64,000 nucleotides of DNA. Origin: Euzebyella saccharophila (GTDB lineage Bacteria; Bacteroidota; Bacteroidia; Flavobacteriales; Flavobacteriaceae). Positions within the stretch are counted from its first letter, which is position 1. Every line of letters begins with the position of its first letter. A program made the position numbers and the translations under genes. The notes under the pieces were generated by a model. The model made no database searches and had not been told where the DNA came from. It was given only the letters and a program-made list of their open reading frames with translations. The stretch is taken from positions 62,001 through 126,000 of the forward strand of contig NZ_JACYFJ010000006.1 in the NCBI RefSeq assembly GCF_014855495.1. The letters are read 5' to 3'. Of the stretch, positions 8,144 through 17,700 are shown piece after piece.

Positions 8144-11100
8144 ATGAAAATGAAAAAAAGAATGTTACGCTTTGCCACTGGCTTAAACGGTTATGGTAAG
8201 GCATTTTTATTGGTGTTATTGATGGGCCTTTTTCAACAAGTCTCAGCACAAACAATATCGATTACGTCTGGTGATAATGAGGCTGGGGAGACTAATGGGG
8301 TTGCTAATAATGCAAGTTTCACAATTGAAAGAAGCCCTAATAGTTTTGCTACCAATACCGTTACATATAGCATTGGAGGAACTGCCGAAAATGGTGTGGA
8401 TTTCGAGGCTTTATCAGGGTCAGTTACTTTGAGTTTAATTAATCCATCGGTTACAGTTAATGTAAATGTAATACAAGACGAATTGGTTGAGGGCCCCGAA
8501 ACACTTATTCTTACCTTAACTGGTGGTGGCGGTGCAGCAATAGGTCCACAGAATTCTCTAACAATAAATATAGCAGACAATGACACCGGTACATTCACGC
8601 TAACCATGCCGGAAGGTGAGGCTGCAGAGGAAAATACGGTAAGGGGGCGCTTTGTTATCACTTTGGACAAGCCCAATGGAACGGGAGAGGATATTACCAT
8701 TCCCTATAGTTTTGGCGGTACGGCTACAGTGCCTGGCCAGGCAAATGCGGATTATGCGTTGGCGGGAAGCGGAGGCGCCACTGCCACGGGAGTACTTAAT
8801 TTTCCTTCCGGAGGAGCACGGACAAGAGCTTTTAATGTAAACCCTATTGATGATGCCTTAACGGAAGACACGGAAACTGTTGTACTTACTTTGGGGCAAC
8901 CCAGTAATCAAACCCTTTTTACCTTTACACAGGTTCCTGCTGAAAATAGGACCATAACGATTACTGATAATGACTGTGCCGCGGGAGATACGGCACCGGT
9001 CATCAATGCGCAGCCCAACTCTGTATGCAACCCTCCTAACAACCAGATAAATCTTGATGACTATGTAGTTGGAGGTGCAGGAAGTGCACCTGCTGGCGCA
9101 TCTTTACGATGGAGTACGGTTGCCAACCCAACCGCTGCAGGTCAGCTTTTACCTAATTCTACTCGAACAAGTACGCAAGGGGGTACGTATTATGCCGTTT
9201 ATTGGGCAGATGACAATTCTTGTTCAAGTCCATTGGATGATGTTACCATAACTTTTGTGGACCAGCCGTCCGCAGGTAATCCAACAAATGCTCAGGCCTG
9301 TAACAACCCTACCAATGAATTTGGACCCATACAGATAAATTTAAGTGCGCAGCTTACCGGCGAAGACCCCGGTACATGGGCATTTACTTCTGGGCCGGCT
9401 ACTGTAGAACCTTCAGGTGCCAATGGTACGGTGGATTTTAGTGGGCAACCTGCCGGAGCGTATGTATACACATATACAACCAATCCTTCGGGACCATGTG
9501 GTTCCGAAACCTCTAGTGTTACCGTTACCGTAAATGATTGTGATCCTTGCGAGGCAGGTAACGATGCGCCGGTATTGAACCAAAATGTACCCACCACCTT
9601 TTGTGATGAAATTGACGACAACATTTCTTTGAACGATTATGCACCCAACAGTGGACCTAACGGAACGGTCTTGCGTTGGGCCAGTGATGATAGTGATCCC
9701 ACAGGTAGTTTTGTGCCACAAAACAGAATTGATAATCCGTTAGCAGGCACCTATTATGGGTTTTATTACGATGCCACGAATGATTGTCCCAGTAAGGCCC
9801 TTTTGGAGATAAATATTGCGGTGACTCCGTCCCCAGAACTGCTAACGACTACCGGTGCGGAGAGGTGTGGGCCGGGAACGCTTACGCTAAGGGCTACGGC
9901 AAGCGAAAACGCAACAATTCTTTGGTATACCCAAGAAACAGGAGGGACTTCTGTAGGCAATGGAAGAAATTTTACCACGCCCAATCTTAATATAACAAGG
10001 ACATATTATGTTGAGGCAACTTCCAACAACTGTACTACAGAAAGAGCAGCTGTAGTAGCAAAGGTGGCGGCCCAACCATTGGCCGGAGCGCCGCAAAACG
10101 GCTCTTCCTGTAATGATAGCCGTTATGGAAATACTATTTTGGATCTGGACGATTTATTTACCGCTGTACCTAGTACAGGGGTTTGGGCTTTTGTGGATGG
10201 TCCTGGAAGCCCTCAAATTGACGGTAGTAACATCATAGATTTTCAAGGCTTGCCCAATGGACAATACGTATTCTCCTATTCCACTACGGAAGCAGAGGCA
10301 CCCTGTGAAAACGATGTTGCCGAAATTACGATTTCCGTAAGCAGTTGTGATACAGACGACGATAATGACGGACTTCTTGGAGGTATTGAAGCTTCCCTTG
10401 GTACAGACCCCAATAATCCGGATACGGATGGGGACGGAATTACAGATGGAAATGAAGTAGGGGATGATTTCACCAATCCTATTGATACTGATGAGGATGG
10501 TATCATAGATGCCTTGGATTCCAATAATTTGGATTCTGACAATGATGGTACTTTAGATTATCTGGATCCTGGTAACGATAACCCCTGTGTTCCCGATAAT
10601 TCCGTAGGTCTTTGCGATACGGATGAAGATGGAATTTCAGATGGGGATGAAATTAGGGACGGCAGTGATCCATTTGATGCCTGTAGCCCAAACATCAACC
10701 ATGAAAACTGTGACCCAACACCCATTGATTTACAGGTGGTAAAAACCTTGGATAAACCGGATGCTGTAGTTGGTGATGAGGTGATATTTACAGTGGAGGT
10801 AACCAACCTAATAGCACGTACGGCCCGAAATATTGTAGTTGGCGACATGTTGGAAATGGGTTTTGCCTACAAAACGCATAATACATCGGTGGGTACTTAC
10901 GATCAAAATGATGGCATGTGGACCATCTTTGAAATTCCGGCAAATGGAACTGCTACTTTGACCATTACCGTAGATGTGGTGGAAGGTGGCCCTTATACCA
11001 ATACAGCAGAACTGTTACAATCTTTTCCAGTGGATGACAATGAAGGTAACAATACATCAGAGGTAACCCTAAATGTAGACCTGCCGGAAGGAATCGATCT

Positions 11101-11848
11101 GGTACTTGAAAAATGGGCCAGAATTGTGGATTCAAATGACACCCTCAATTTAAGCGATAACAGAAATTTATCTGAAGTGAATCCTTTAGTGGGGCAGGAA
11201 ATCATTTTTACCCTTAGGGTGATTAATAAGTCCCAAGAAGATGCGGTGTCCAATATTCAAGTGTTGGATACCATTTCAGATGGGTTTGAATATATTTCCA
11301 ATGAGGCCACTTTGGGGGTATTCAATAGAAGAACGGGAATATGGCTTATTCCCGAACTGTTAAGAAACGAAGTGGCCGAATTGGAGATTCGAGTCTCTGT
11401 GCCCGAAACTGGTACTTTTGTCAACACGGCAGAAATTGTACGCTCATCCCCCTTGGATAGTGAAGGCAATTATGATAACAATATAGACGAGGTAACGGTT
11501 AATGTGTCTGAACGTACTTCTGCTGAATTCGGAATCATTTTCAACCAATTTTCCCCTAATAATGATGGGGTAAACGATGATTTGAAAATCAATAGAAGAT
11601 TTGTTGGTGAGAACGGTATTGAACGAATCATCGACCTTGTATATGACATAAAGATTTTCAATAGATATGGTAGTCTCATGTTTGAAGGAGCCAATATGAC
11701 CGGAGATATCATTTGGGATGGAAATAGGGAAGGTAATGAAGTGCCGGACGGAACCTATTTTTACGTGTTAGATGTTACCTTGCAAGAAGAAGTGGAAGGC
11801 GCGGAAACAAATACTACCAAAAAAGGCTGGATACAGCTCATAAGATAA
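8144..11848 (+). CDS. large type B T9SS surface adhesin (Calx-beta, DUF11, CHU_C)
   Basis: This 1234-residue secreted protein has a signal peptide to about residue 36. Then come two Calx-beta domains (about 37-278, with GTAENGVDF and TITDNDC), Ig-like segments with repeated PLAGTYYGFYYD-like and SVTVTVNDC patterns (about 280-730), and an Asp-rich calcium-binding thrombospondin type 3-like stretch (about 735-850, DTDGDGITDGNE and similar). Two DUF11 repeats follow (about 859-980 and 982-1120). The C-terminal gliding-motility domain (FSPNNDGVNDDLKI ... DGTYFYVLDV ... KKGWIQLI) is the type B T9SS sorting signal. It is probably a filamentous surface adhesin. The stop codon overlaps the start of the SprF-like gene by one base, as for sprB-sprF. 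Confidence 0.9.
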   Translation: MKMKKRMLRFATGLNGYGKAFLLVLLMGLFQQVSAQTISITSGDNEAGETNGVANNASFTIERSPNSFATNTVTYSIGGTAENGVDFEALSGSVTLSLINPSVTVNVNVIQDELVEGPETLILTLTGGGGAAIGPQNSLTINIADNDTGTFTLTMPEGEAAEENTVRGRFVITLDKPNGTGEDITIPYSFGGTATVPGQANADYALAGSGGATATGVLNFPSGGARTRAFNVNPIDDALTEDTETVVLTLGQPSNQTLFTFTQVPAENRTITITDNDCAAGDTAPVINAQPNSVCNPPNNQINLDDYVVGGAGSAPAGASLRWSTVANPTAAGQLLPNSTRTSTQGGTYYAVYWADDNSCSSPLDDVTITFVDQPSAGNPTNAQACNNPTNEFGPIQINLSAQLTGEDPGTWAFTSGPATVEPSGANGTVDFSGQPAGAYVYTYTTNPSGPCGSETSSVTVTVNDCDPCEAGNDAPVLNQNVPTTFCDEIDDNISLNDYAPNSGPNGTVLRWASDDSDPTGSFVPQNRIDNPLAGTYYGFYYDATNDCPSKALLEINIAVTPSPELLTTTGAERCGPGTLTLRATASENATILWYTQETGGTSVGNGRNFTTPNLNITRTYYVEATSNNCTTERAAVVAKVAAQPLAGAPQNGSSCNDSRYGNTILDLDDLFTAVPSTGVWAFVDGPGSPQIDGSNIIDFQGLPNGQYVFSYSTTEAEAPCENDVAEITISVSSCDTDDDNDGLLGGIEASLGTDPNNPDTDGDGITDGNEVGDDFTNPIDTDEDGIIDALDSNNLDSDNDGTLDYLDPGNDNPCVPDNSVGLCDTDEDGISDGDEIRDGSDPFDACSPNINHENCDPTPIDLQVVKTLDKPDAVVGDEVIFTVEVTNLIARTARNIVVGDMLEMGFAYKTHNTSVGTYDQNDGMWTIFEIPANGTATLTITVDVVEGGPYTNTAELLQSFPVDDNEGNNTSEVTLNVDLPEGIDLVLEKWARIVDSNDTLNLSDNRNLSEVNPLVGQEIIFTLRVINKSQEDAVSNIQVLDTISDGFEYISNEATLGVFNRRTGIWLIPELLRNEVAELEIRVSVPETGTFVNTAEIVRSSPLDSEGNYDNNIDEVTVNVSERTSAEFGIIFNQFSPNNDGVNDDLKINRRFVGENGIERIIDLVYDIKIFNRYGSLMFEGANMTGDIIWDGNREGNEVPDGTYFYVLDVTLQEEVEGAETNTTKKGWIQLIR

Positions 11849-12834
11849 TGCTGAGAATGGTTTACAGAACTTTAAAATTTGCTTCTTTACGCTTATTGCC
11901 CCTTTTTGGTTTACTGATCGGCCTAGGCGCTCAAGCACAGAAAGAACCCCATTATACACAGTATATGTACAATATAGGCAGTTTTAACCCTGCTTATTCC
12001 AATACTGTTGAAACACCTGAAATAGCTGGTCTTTATAGGGCCCAATGGTTAGATGTGCCGGGTTCTCCACGTACCATACGTGTAGGTACCAATGTGCCTT
12101 TGTCCAATGAGAAAATGGGTATAGGTTTTAATATCATACGGGATGAAATAGGTCCTTCGGCCCAAACCTATGTAGAATTGGCGTATGCCTATCAATTCAA
12201 TGTTACGGAAAGCACCAAACTATCCTTTGGTATGGATGTAGGCGGGTCTTTTTTAAACGTCGATTTTTCTAAGGGTACTTTTGAAAACCCCGGGGAACCC
12301 ATCTTGAACGCTGAAAACATCAATAAGTTCTATGCAACGGTGGGCGCCGGAATGTTCCTTTATGATGAGGATTGGTATTTAGGGGTTTCCATTCCCAACT
12401 TTCTTACGGATGGCATTTATAATGATGAGGTGGCCACCATTATAGAAGATAAAATGCAATTTAATTTTATAGGGGGATATGTCTTTGACCTATCGGAAAG
12501 TTTAAAGTTTAAACCGGCATTTTTATTAAACTATATCAATGGGGCTCCAGTAAGTACCAATTTGTCTACCAACTTTCTGATCAATGATAGATTTACGCTA
12601 GGAGCCGGATATAGATTTGGCAATGCCGTTAGCGGTCTTGCTGGTTTTCAAGTAGCCAGTAGTACGTTTATTGGCTACTCTTATGATTACAATACCAATC
12701 CCTTGGGGGAATTTAGCAGTGGATCACACGAGGTCATCGTTAAATTCTACTTAGGAAAAGGAGACGGAACCGACACCAATGATAAAAAATTAAAAGGAAA
12801 ACCAAAGCAAATAGATACGCCTAGATTTTTCTAA
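11848..12834 (+). CDS. SprF-like PorP/SprF family outer-membrane protein
   Basis: This 328-residue protein has a signal peptide ending near ALGAQAQ and the family signature KEPHYTQYMYNIGSFNPAYS, followed by LYRAQWLDVPGSPRT and beta-barrel-like repeats. SprF helps deliver the SprB adhesin to the surface in Flavobacterium johnsoniae. Here the gene starts in the stop codon of a CHU_C-type adhesin, so it most likely serves that protein. The PorE-like gene follows after 8 bp. This paralogue is closer to classical SprF than the one at 1.3 kb, judged by its adhesin-linked position and the HYTQYMYN motif. Confidence 0.92.
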   Translation: MLRMVYRTLKFASLRLLPLFGLLIGLGAQAQKEPHYTQYMYNIGSFNPAYSNTVETPEIAGLYRAQWLDVPGSPRTIRVGTNVPLSNEKMGIGFNIIRDEIGPSAQTYVELAYAYQFNVTESTKLSFGMDVGGSFLNVDFSKGTFENPGEPILNAENINKFYATVGAGMFLYDEDWYLGVSIPNFLTDGIYNDEVATIIEDKMQFNFIGGYVFDLSESLKFKPAFLLNYINGAPVSTNLSTNFLINDRFTLGAGYRFGNAVSGLAGFQVASSTFIGYSYDYNTNPLGEFSSGSHEVIVKFYLGKGDGTDTNDKKLKGKPKQIDTPRFF

Positions 12835-12842
12835 CGGATATT

Positions 12843-14777
12843 ATGAAATTTAAACTCTTCATATCGATTTTTCTTTTGACCGCAAGCTTGGCTATTTCGC
12901 AAGAGTTTGCTTCCAAGGGCGACCAGTATTTTTATAGTTATAATTACGAAGATGCCATTAGGGAGTACCATAAGCAGATGGCCAATGGAAAAATTATGAC
13001 CAATCATCAGCTGCTTAATTTGGCAGATTCCTATTTTAAGACGCGACAGTATGATAAGGCCACCAAGCTCTATTTGGACATCAACAAGAACGATACCATC
13101 ATGTCCGATCATAGATTTAACAAGATGTTACAGAGTTTGGCAAAGACCTCTGAAAAGGAGAGGGTACGTGCATTTCTAAAATCTAAGGAGGGGTTGGCCA
13201 ATGAATTAGTCGAAAATGCGGATTTCAACTATCAGATGTTGGATTCGGATAAAGAACCTGCTTCGGGTTTCTTTATTTTTAACTTGGATATTAACGGGAG
13301 TCAGGCAGATTTTTCTCCCTCTTTTTATAATGATAAGGTTCTTTTTAGTAGCAGTAGAAAATCGAAGTCCAAGAGAGTTTATGGACCATCAGGGGAATCC
13401 TATTTGGATATTTATGTAGCGGAGGCCGATACCGGTGGAAACCTTAAAAACGCGAGTGTGTTTAAGGGTATCCCCGACTCGCCCTATCACAAATCTACCC
13501 CTTATTACTTAGCAAATTCAGGCAGCATCTATTATGTTCTTTCCAATATGGACGGTAAAAACCTTGCGTTTGACGAGAAGGGTAAAAATGCCCTTTCCAT
13601 TGGGATGGCCTATGATAATGGCTTCTTTAGGTTTTTGCTAAAGGATTTAAGTACCTCATTTTACTATCCTTTCTTTGATGAAGAATCCGAAAGATTGTAT
13701 TTCTCTGCCAATTTTGAGGATAGTTACGGCGGCACGGATATCTATTATGTGGTAACCAATAACGGACAGGTCATGTCTCAGCCAATCAATCTGGGGCCAA
13801 GAATCAATACACCGGGAAATGAGATAGCACCCTATGTTTTTGAAGGCAGCCTTTATTTTTCTTCGGATGTATTCTATGGTTTGGGAGGGATGGATATTTA
13901 TAAGAGCAACATCTTATCTGATCAGAGTTTGAGCATTCCGGTGAATCTTGGGTCTGGTATCAATACCAAATATGATGAATTCGGATTTATCATCAAAAAG
14001 GATATTACGGACGGCATGATGGGATATTTCTCCAGCAATAGGCCGGGGGGTAAAGGAGCTGATGATATATATGGATATAGGGTTAGCGGCCAACCAGGTT
14101 TGCAAACCATTATATTTAGGGGTAAAGTGGTTCAGCCACCGTATGACGAACCTTTGCAGGACGTGAATATTTCGTTGACAGATGCCAATGGAAACCTACT
14201 AAAGCAAGCGGTAACCAGAAGGGATGGTTCTTATCATATGGAAATACCCTATACTGATGTGGTCACCTTGTCCATAGCCAAAAAATCTTTTTCATCTCTT
14301 ACGGAGACCTATAACCCTAAAACCTTGGAAGAGATGCAAAAGGCTCCCAAACAGGTGCAATTGTCGTCTATTGGAGATATTATGCGAGATAGGGAGGGCA
14401 AAAAGGTTTTGGATGTAAACGACTTCTATTTTGCTAGCGGAAAAAGTACATTGACCCCGGACATCAATCTTGTTTTGGACCGTGTGGTTGAAATGGTTCA
14501 AATGTTTCCGGAAATTCAGTTGTCCATAGAAACCCATACGGATAGCAGGGGAGGAAGAAGCTCCAATAAGCGGGTTTCCGAAAAACGTTCGGAGGCGATC
14601 AAAGCTTATTTATTGCAAAAAGGACTGTCTGAGTCCAACATTGTAAAGACCGCGGGGTTTGGAGAGGAAAAAATTCTTAATAATTGTAAGGATGGGGTTT
14701 ACTGTCTGGATTTCTTGCACAAGCAGAACCTAAGAACCCTTTTTGTGGTGGAAAATTATGAGGAGTTGGGCCTTTAG
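12843..14777 (+). CDS. PorE-like OmpA protein with TPR, beta-propeller and carboxypeptidase-regulatory domains
   Basis: The 644 residues carry, in order: a signal peptide (to about 19), a TPR region (about 20-130, NYEDAIREYHKQ and YDKATKLYLD), a PD40/WD40-like propeller (about 150-420, with DFSPSFYNDKVLFSSSR, GGTDIYYV and GGMDIYKS repeats), and a carboxypeptidase regulatory-like beta domain (about 427-500). A C-terminal OmpA peptidoglycan-binding domain follows (about 525-644, with FYFASGKSTLTP and ETHTDSRG). This matches the architecture of PorE, the T9SS protein linking the trans-envelope machinery to peptidoglycan. Unlike PorE, no clear lipobox is visible. It forms an operon with the adhesin and SprF-like genes, so it probably anchors or supports that export route. 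Confidence 0.88.
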   Translation: MKFKLFISIFLLTASLAISQEFASKGDQYFYSYNYEDAIREYHKQMANGKIMTNHQLLNLADSYFKTRQYDKATKLYLDINKNDTIMSDHRFNKMLQSLAKTSEKERVRAFLKSKEGLANELVENADFNYQMLDSDKEPASGFFIFNLDINGSQADFSPSFYNDKVLFSSSRKSKSKRVYGPSGESYLDIYVAEADTGGNLKNASVFKGIPDSPYHKSTPYYLANSGSIYYVLSNMDGKNLAFDEKGKNALSIGMAYDNGFFRFLLKDLSTSFYYPFFDEESERLYFSANFEDSYGGTDIYYVVTNNGQVMSQPINLGPRINTPGNEIAPYVFEGSLYFSSDVFYGLGGMDIYKSNILSDQSLSIPVNLGSGINTKYDEFGFIIKKDITDGMMGYFSSNRPGGKGADDIYGYRVSGQPGLQTIIFRGKVVQPPYDEPLQDVNISLTDANGNLLKQAVTRRDGSYHMEIPYTDVVTLSIAKKSFSSLTETYNPKTLEEMQKAPKQVQLSSIGDIMRDREGKKVLDVNDFYFASGKSTLTPDINLVLDRVVEMVQMFPEIQLSIETHTDSRGGRSSNKRVSEKRSEAIKAYLLQKGLSESNIVKTAGFGEEKILNNCKDGVYCLDFLHKQNLRTLFVVENYEELGL

Positions 14778-14965
14778 TAGGCCGTGTTACAATCCATACA
14801 GGATTTTACTTCCCCGTAATACGTTTTTCTATAGGTGTGTAGCGTTTTTAGTGGTATTCCCAAAAAGGCCTTTTTTACGTAGGTTACGTTGGTGTAAAGC
14901 ATCCCCATTTTTTCCGTAAATCTTTTTTCCTGTTTGGTATTCCTTTGGATGTAAATCAACTTCAT
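14774..14965 (-). CDS. small conserved-looking hypothetical protein
   Basis: This 63-residue basic protein (MKLIYIQRNTKQEKRFTEKM ... LGIPLKTLHTYRKTYYGEVK) has a compact, well-balanced composition and a C-terminal CxxC (SCMDCNTAY). It resembles small flavobacterial proteins of unknown function, with a helix-turn-like LGIPLKTLHTYRKTYYGE core. Its stop overlaps the 3' end of the PorE-like gene by 4 bp on the other strand. I consider it real from codon quality and its start position, but cannot assign a function. Confidence 0.6.
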   Translation of the reverse strand: MKLIYIQRNTKQEKRFTEKMGMLYTNVTYVKKAFLGIPLKTLHTYRKTYYGEVKSCMDCNTAY

Positions 14966-15067
14966 GAAAATCCCGTCTTTTTTGTGTTAATTCACAAAAC
15001 TTATAAAACTATAACGCAATAACAACCTTCAAGCGTTAAGATTTTGTTGAAGTCTAGATTCCTTTAT

Positions 15068-16321
15068 TTAAAAGACCATTAGCCAAAAATAGTAGATAGA
15101 AAAGAAGGAGAGGAATACAATACCCGCGTATGTTAGTATTTGTAGCCATTTTCGAGGTCGGTCATTTGGGGGTATTTCAGCACTGGTCACATTTTTTAGG
15201 TTCATATACCCTATGATGGGAGCCACAACAAACGAAACAAAGGTTGCTAACGCTACCAAATCTCCCATATTGGCCCTAAATATGGAAACCACTAAGAAAT
15301 TGATAAGTGCAAGGGATACAATGGCGATGGAAAATGAACTTTTATGCTTGAAATTCCTCTTTTTTGGTTTTAATTGTTGAAGGATATCCAAGCAGACCCT
15401 TGCCAGAGCGTCATGGGCCGTCATACAGGTACTAAACATGGTAGCAAAGGCGGATAAGGCTATAAAGATATAAGACCAAGGTCCAATATGGGTGGTAAAT
15501 AGTTGTACCACTTGATCAGCAAATGTCACCGCATTGGTACTTAATTCCGTTTGGGTGCCATACAGTGTGGCCCAGCCAATAATTAGGAAAAATATTGCGA
15601 GTATAGCTGTAATGAAATAACCGGTATTAAACTCACTTAAGGAATCTTTCAAAAGAGGTTTATTCTTATCGGATTTCCATTTTTCAATGCTCCAAAGACT
15701 TACCCAACTTGATGCTTCTACTGTGGTGGGCATCCACCCCATTAGGCTAATCAAAAAGAGAATGCCCACATCATTAAAAACCGTGGGAGGTTGAAAGTTA
15801 GGTATATGGGCTACGGTGCCTTTAAACAGAACAATTACCGTGGTTGCTAAAAGGGCAAAAAAGAGAATGGTGATGATAAGTTTTAAGGATAGTTCCATAA
15901 ACCTATATTGCCCAATAATCAAGGTAAACCCAATAAAAAGGAACAGCCCTAATGCCACCCAGGTCAATGACAGGAAATCTACCTTGAAAAGATTGATGAA
16001 CAGGCCTGCGGTAACGGTGTATAAAGCAGCTAATATGGTAAAGGTAGTTATAAAGGTTATGAGAGCGTAAAACCAGAGATAAAACCGGCCTCGGTTTTTA
16101 TAGCCTTCAATAAGGGTTTTCTCCGTGATATTAGTATATCTTACCCCAAATTCAAAGAATGGATACTTAAACACATTGGCTAGAATAATGGGGAGGAGCA
16201 TGATCCAACCATATTGCGCTCCGGCCTTGGTAGAAAGGACCAAGTGGGAGGTGCCAATGGCCATACTGGCAAATAACAGCCCTGGGCCCAAATTTTTTAT
16301 AAGAGTTCTTAGGGTGGACAT
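15068..16321 (-). CDS. Nramp-like membrane transporter lacking the canonical metal-site motifs
   Basis: This 417-residue integral inner-membrane protein has about 11 hydrophobic segments and the Nramp/APC-fold opening GPGLLFASMA. In canonical Nramp transporters helix 1 carries DPGN and helix 6 carries MPH, which bind Mn2+ or Fe2+. At the aligned positions this protein has GTSH (residues 23-26) and MPTT (197-200). It therefore belongs to a divergent Nramp-related branch that may move another cation or use a different site. It stands alone on the minus strand, upstream (in transcription order) of nothing obviously co-transcribed. Function beyond 'transporter' is inferred. Confidence 0.82.
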   Translation of the reverse strand: MSTLRTLIKNLGPGLLFASMAIGTSHLVLSTKAGAQYGWIMLLPIILANVFKYPFFEFGVRYTNITEKTLIEGYKNRGRFYLWFYALITFITTFTILAALYTVTAGLFINLFKVDFLSLTWVALGLFLFIGFTLIIGQYRFMELSLKLIITILFFALLATTVIVLFKGTVAHIPNFQPPTVFNDVGILFLISLMGWMPTTVEASSWVSLWSIEKWKSDKNKPLLKDSLSEFNTGYFITAILAIFFLIIGWATLYGTQTELSTNAVTFADQVVQLFTTHIGPWSYIFIALSAFATMFSTCMTAHDALARVCLDILQQLKPKKRNFKHKSSFSIAIVSLALINFLVVSIFRANMGDLVALATFVSFVVAPIIGYMNLKNVTSAEIPPNDRPRKWLQILTYAGIVFLSFFSIYYFWLMVF

Positions 16322-16375
16322 GGTCCGTATTTTTGCTGACCTAAATTAGTCCATTTTTGCGGAACACATTCCAAT

Positions 16376-17011
16376 TTACTTTATTTCAACATAGTCCCCG
16401 TAAAATTTGGGTTGGGTATTGAAAATTAAATCTACAAATACTTTTACCCTAGCCAAGTATTCGCGCAATTGTACTTTTAGGCCCTGATTTCCGGTAACGG
16501 TTTTGGCGTTGAATCCAATGGCATTCAGGCCTTTCTTTTCGGCAAGATAAATAGCACGTTGGTTATGAAATTCTTGGGAAATTACCGTTACGCTATCCAA
16601 ACCAAATACTTCTTTGGCACGCACCATAGAATCCAGTGTACGAAATCCGGCAAAGTCCAAATAAATTTTTTCTTCAGGGATACCTGCATTCACTAAATCT
16701 TTTTTAATGGTATTAGGTTCGTTGTAATAACGGGTTCCATTGTCCCCACTTACCAAAACATATTCAATTTTATCGGCTTTAAACAACTCGACGGTAGCTT
16801 GTATTCTGTAGGTGTAATAGGGGTTGGGCAAGCCTCCAATAAGCTTCTTCGAAGTACCTAAAACCAGTCCTACCCTATTTTTAAATATACGGGAGGTTTG
16901 GTTGAAAGTTTTGCCTTCAGTTGTGTTGGTGATAACAAGATTACACAAAAAGATGGTCAACATTAGGATAGCCAAAAGCAGCCCAATAATCTTAAAGTGC
17001 TTACGTTTCAT
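16376..17011 (-). CDS. SanA/YdcF family DUF218 protein
   Basis: I start this at MKRKHFKIIGLLLAIL; an in-frame upstream Met would add 11 residues ahead of the hydrophobic anchor. One N-terminal membrane segment is followed by a DUF218 domain with the family motifs VGLVLGTSKKLIGG, YVLVSGDNGTRYYNEP, AGFRTLDSMVRAKEVFG and SQEFHNQRAIYLAEKKGL. SanA in enteric bacteria affects envelope permeability and vancomycin exclusion. The catalytic activity of the family is not established. It is probably a periplasm-facing membrane-anchored protein. Its neighbours give no pathway hint. Confidence 0.88.
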   Translation of the reverse strand: MKRKHFKIIGLLLAILMLTIFLCNLVITNTTEGKTFNQTSRIFKNRVGLVLGTSKKLIGGLPNPYYTYRIQATVELFKADKIEYVLVSGDNGTRYYNEPNTIKKDLVNAGIPEEKIYLDFAGFRTLDSMVRAKEVFGLDSVTVISQEFHNQRAIYLAEKKGLNAIGFNAKTVTGNQGLKVQLREYLARVKVFVDLIFNTQPKFYGDYVEIK

Positions 17012-17066
17012 TTGGTTTGGTATAGGACGTATAAAGATACGCAAAAAAGTGTGTCAAGCCTGACTT

Positions 17067-17372
17067 TTAGGCTATGAGGCTGGCCAATTGCTGCTCCAAT
17101 TGATTTATTTGAAAATCAATCTTTTGGTAGTTATTTGAATTGGTTTTGTTTGAGGAAACATGAATCATTTGATTCACCTGGTACAGTGTAGAATTTAAAT
17201 TGATATTAAAATCCCTTGCCTTTTCGTATTTCCGACAACCCGATAATTTAAAATACTTCTTCTCGAATTTGGTCTTAAGTTTATATAGTTTGGAAGCCTT
17301 AGTTTTTAGAAGATCTTCTTGTGTGCTTAGAAGGTTGGTTTGCTTAGCGTAATTTGAGATTGTAGAAGCCAT
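17067..17372 (-). CDS. hypothetical Lys/Asn-rich coiled-coil protein
   Basis: This 101-residue ORF (MASTISNYAKQTNLLSTQED ... QINQLEQQLASLIA) is rich in Lys, Asn, Leu and Gln. Heptad-like spacing in the first 50 and last 20 residues suggests paired helices. No signal peptide, membrane segment or known motif is seen. It ends 55 bp from the start of the SanA gene upstream boundary and starts into a 316-bp region without genes. I do not recognise it, and it could be a spurious ORF, but its internal consistency and start context favour a real small protein. Confidence 0.45.
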   Translation of the reverse strand: MASTISNYAKQTNLLSTQEDLLKTKASKLYKLKTKFEKKYFKLSGCRKYEKARDFNINLNSTLYQVNQMIHVSSNKTNSNNYQKIDFQINQLEQQLASLIA

Positions 17373-17680
17373 AACTTTTGTGTTTTGAGTTGTCGCGGCG
17401 GGAGCTTTGAACGCTACAATAGGTTAATAGTACTATTTTTCTTACCTTCAATAACGGGATAAGAAGAGAGCTTAGTATTATTTTTTCGATGAAAGGTAAA
17501 TTAAGAATGTCATGAAGTCCTGTAAATCTAAATGAGCGCTAGTATCATTATCTAGTAACAGTGTGAACAATTAGTTACTATAAAAGAGATATATAGTGGG
17601 GTATGTGTTTTATAAATTATTGGGTCAGGAAGCTGGAAATGGTTTTGGATAGTGCAACTTTTCTAAGGAGTATATAAATA
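17373..17680 (+). other. non-coding stretch upstream of the GIY-YIG 3' end
   Basis: No convincing ORF on either strand. It holds AT-rich sequence with short imperfect inverted repeats. Its right end contains the left arm (GGATAGTGCA, 17647-17656) of a perfect 10-bp dyad whose right arm (TGCACTATCC, 17685-17694) lies in the tRNA-like fragment at the end of the GIY-YIG gene. The dyad spans a 28-nt loop and may act as a weak terminator. Confidence 0.5.
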
Positions 17681-17700
17681 GGGATGCACTATCCAGCTGA
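17681..17700 (-). repeat. tRNA-like fragment at the 3' end of the GIY-YIG gene
   Basis: On the minus strand these 20 bases read TCAGCTGGATAGTGCATCCC and match the tRNA-like repeat units at 18.1-18.4 kb in 19 of 20 positions; they match the true tRNA-Arg less well at the last bases (ATCCC instead of ATCTG). The fragment supplies the last codons (QSAG and stop) of the GIY-YIG protein. Confidence 0.7.

Noticed and set aside
8233-8700. Minus-strand 155-residue ORF within the adhesin gene
   Set aside because: It lies wholly inside a well-supported adhesin frame (Calx-beta domains) and has low-complexity Ser/Val/Pro composition.
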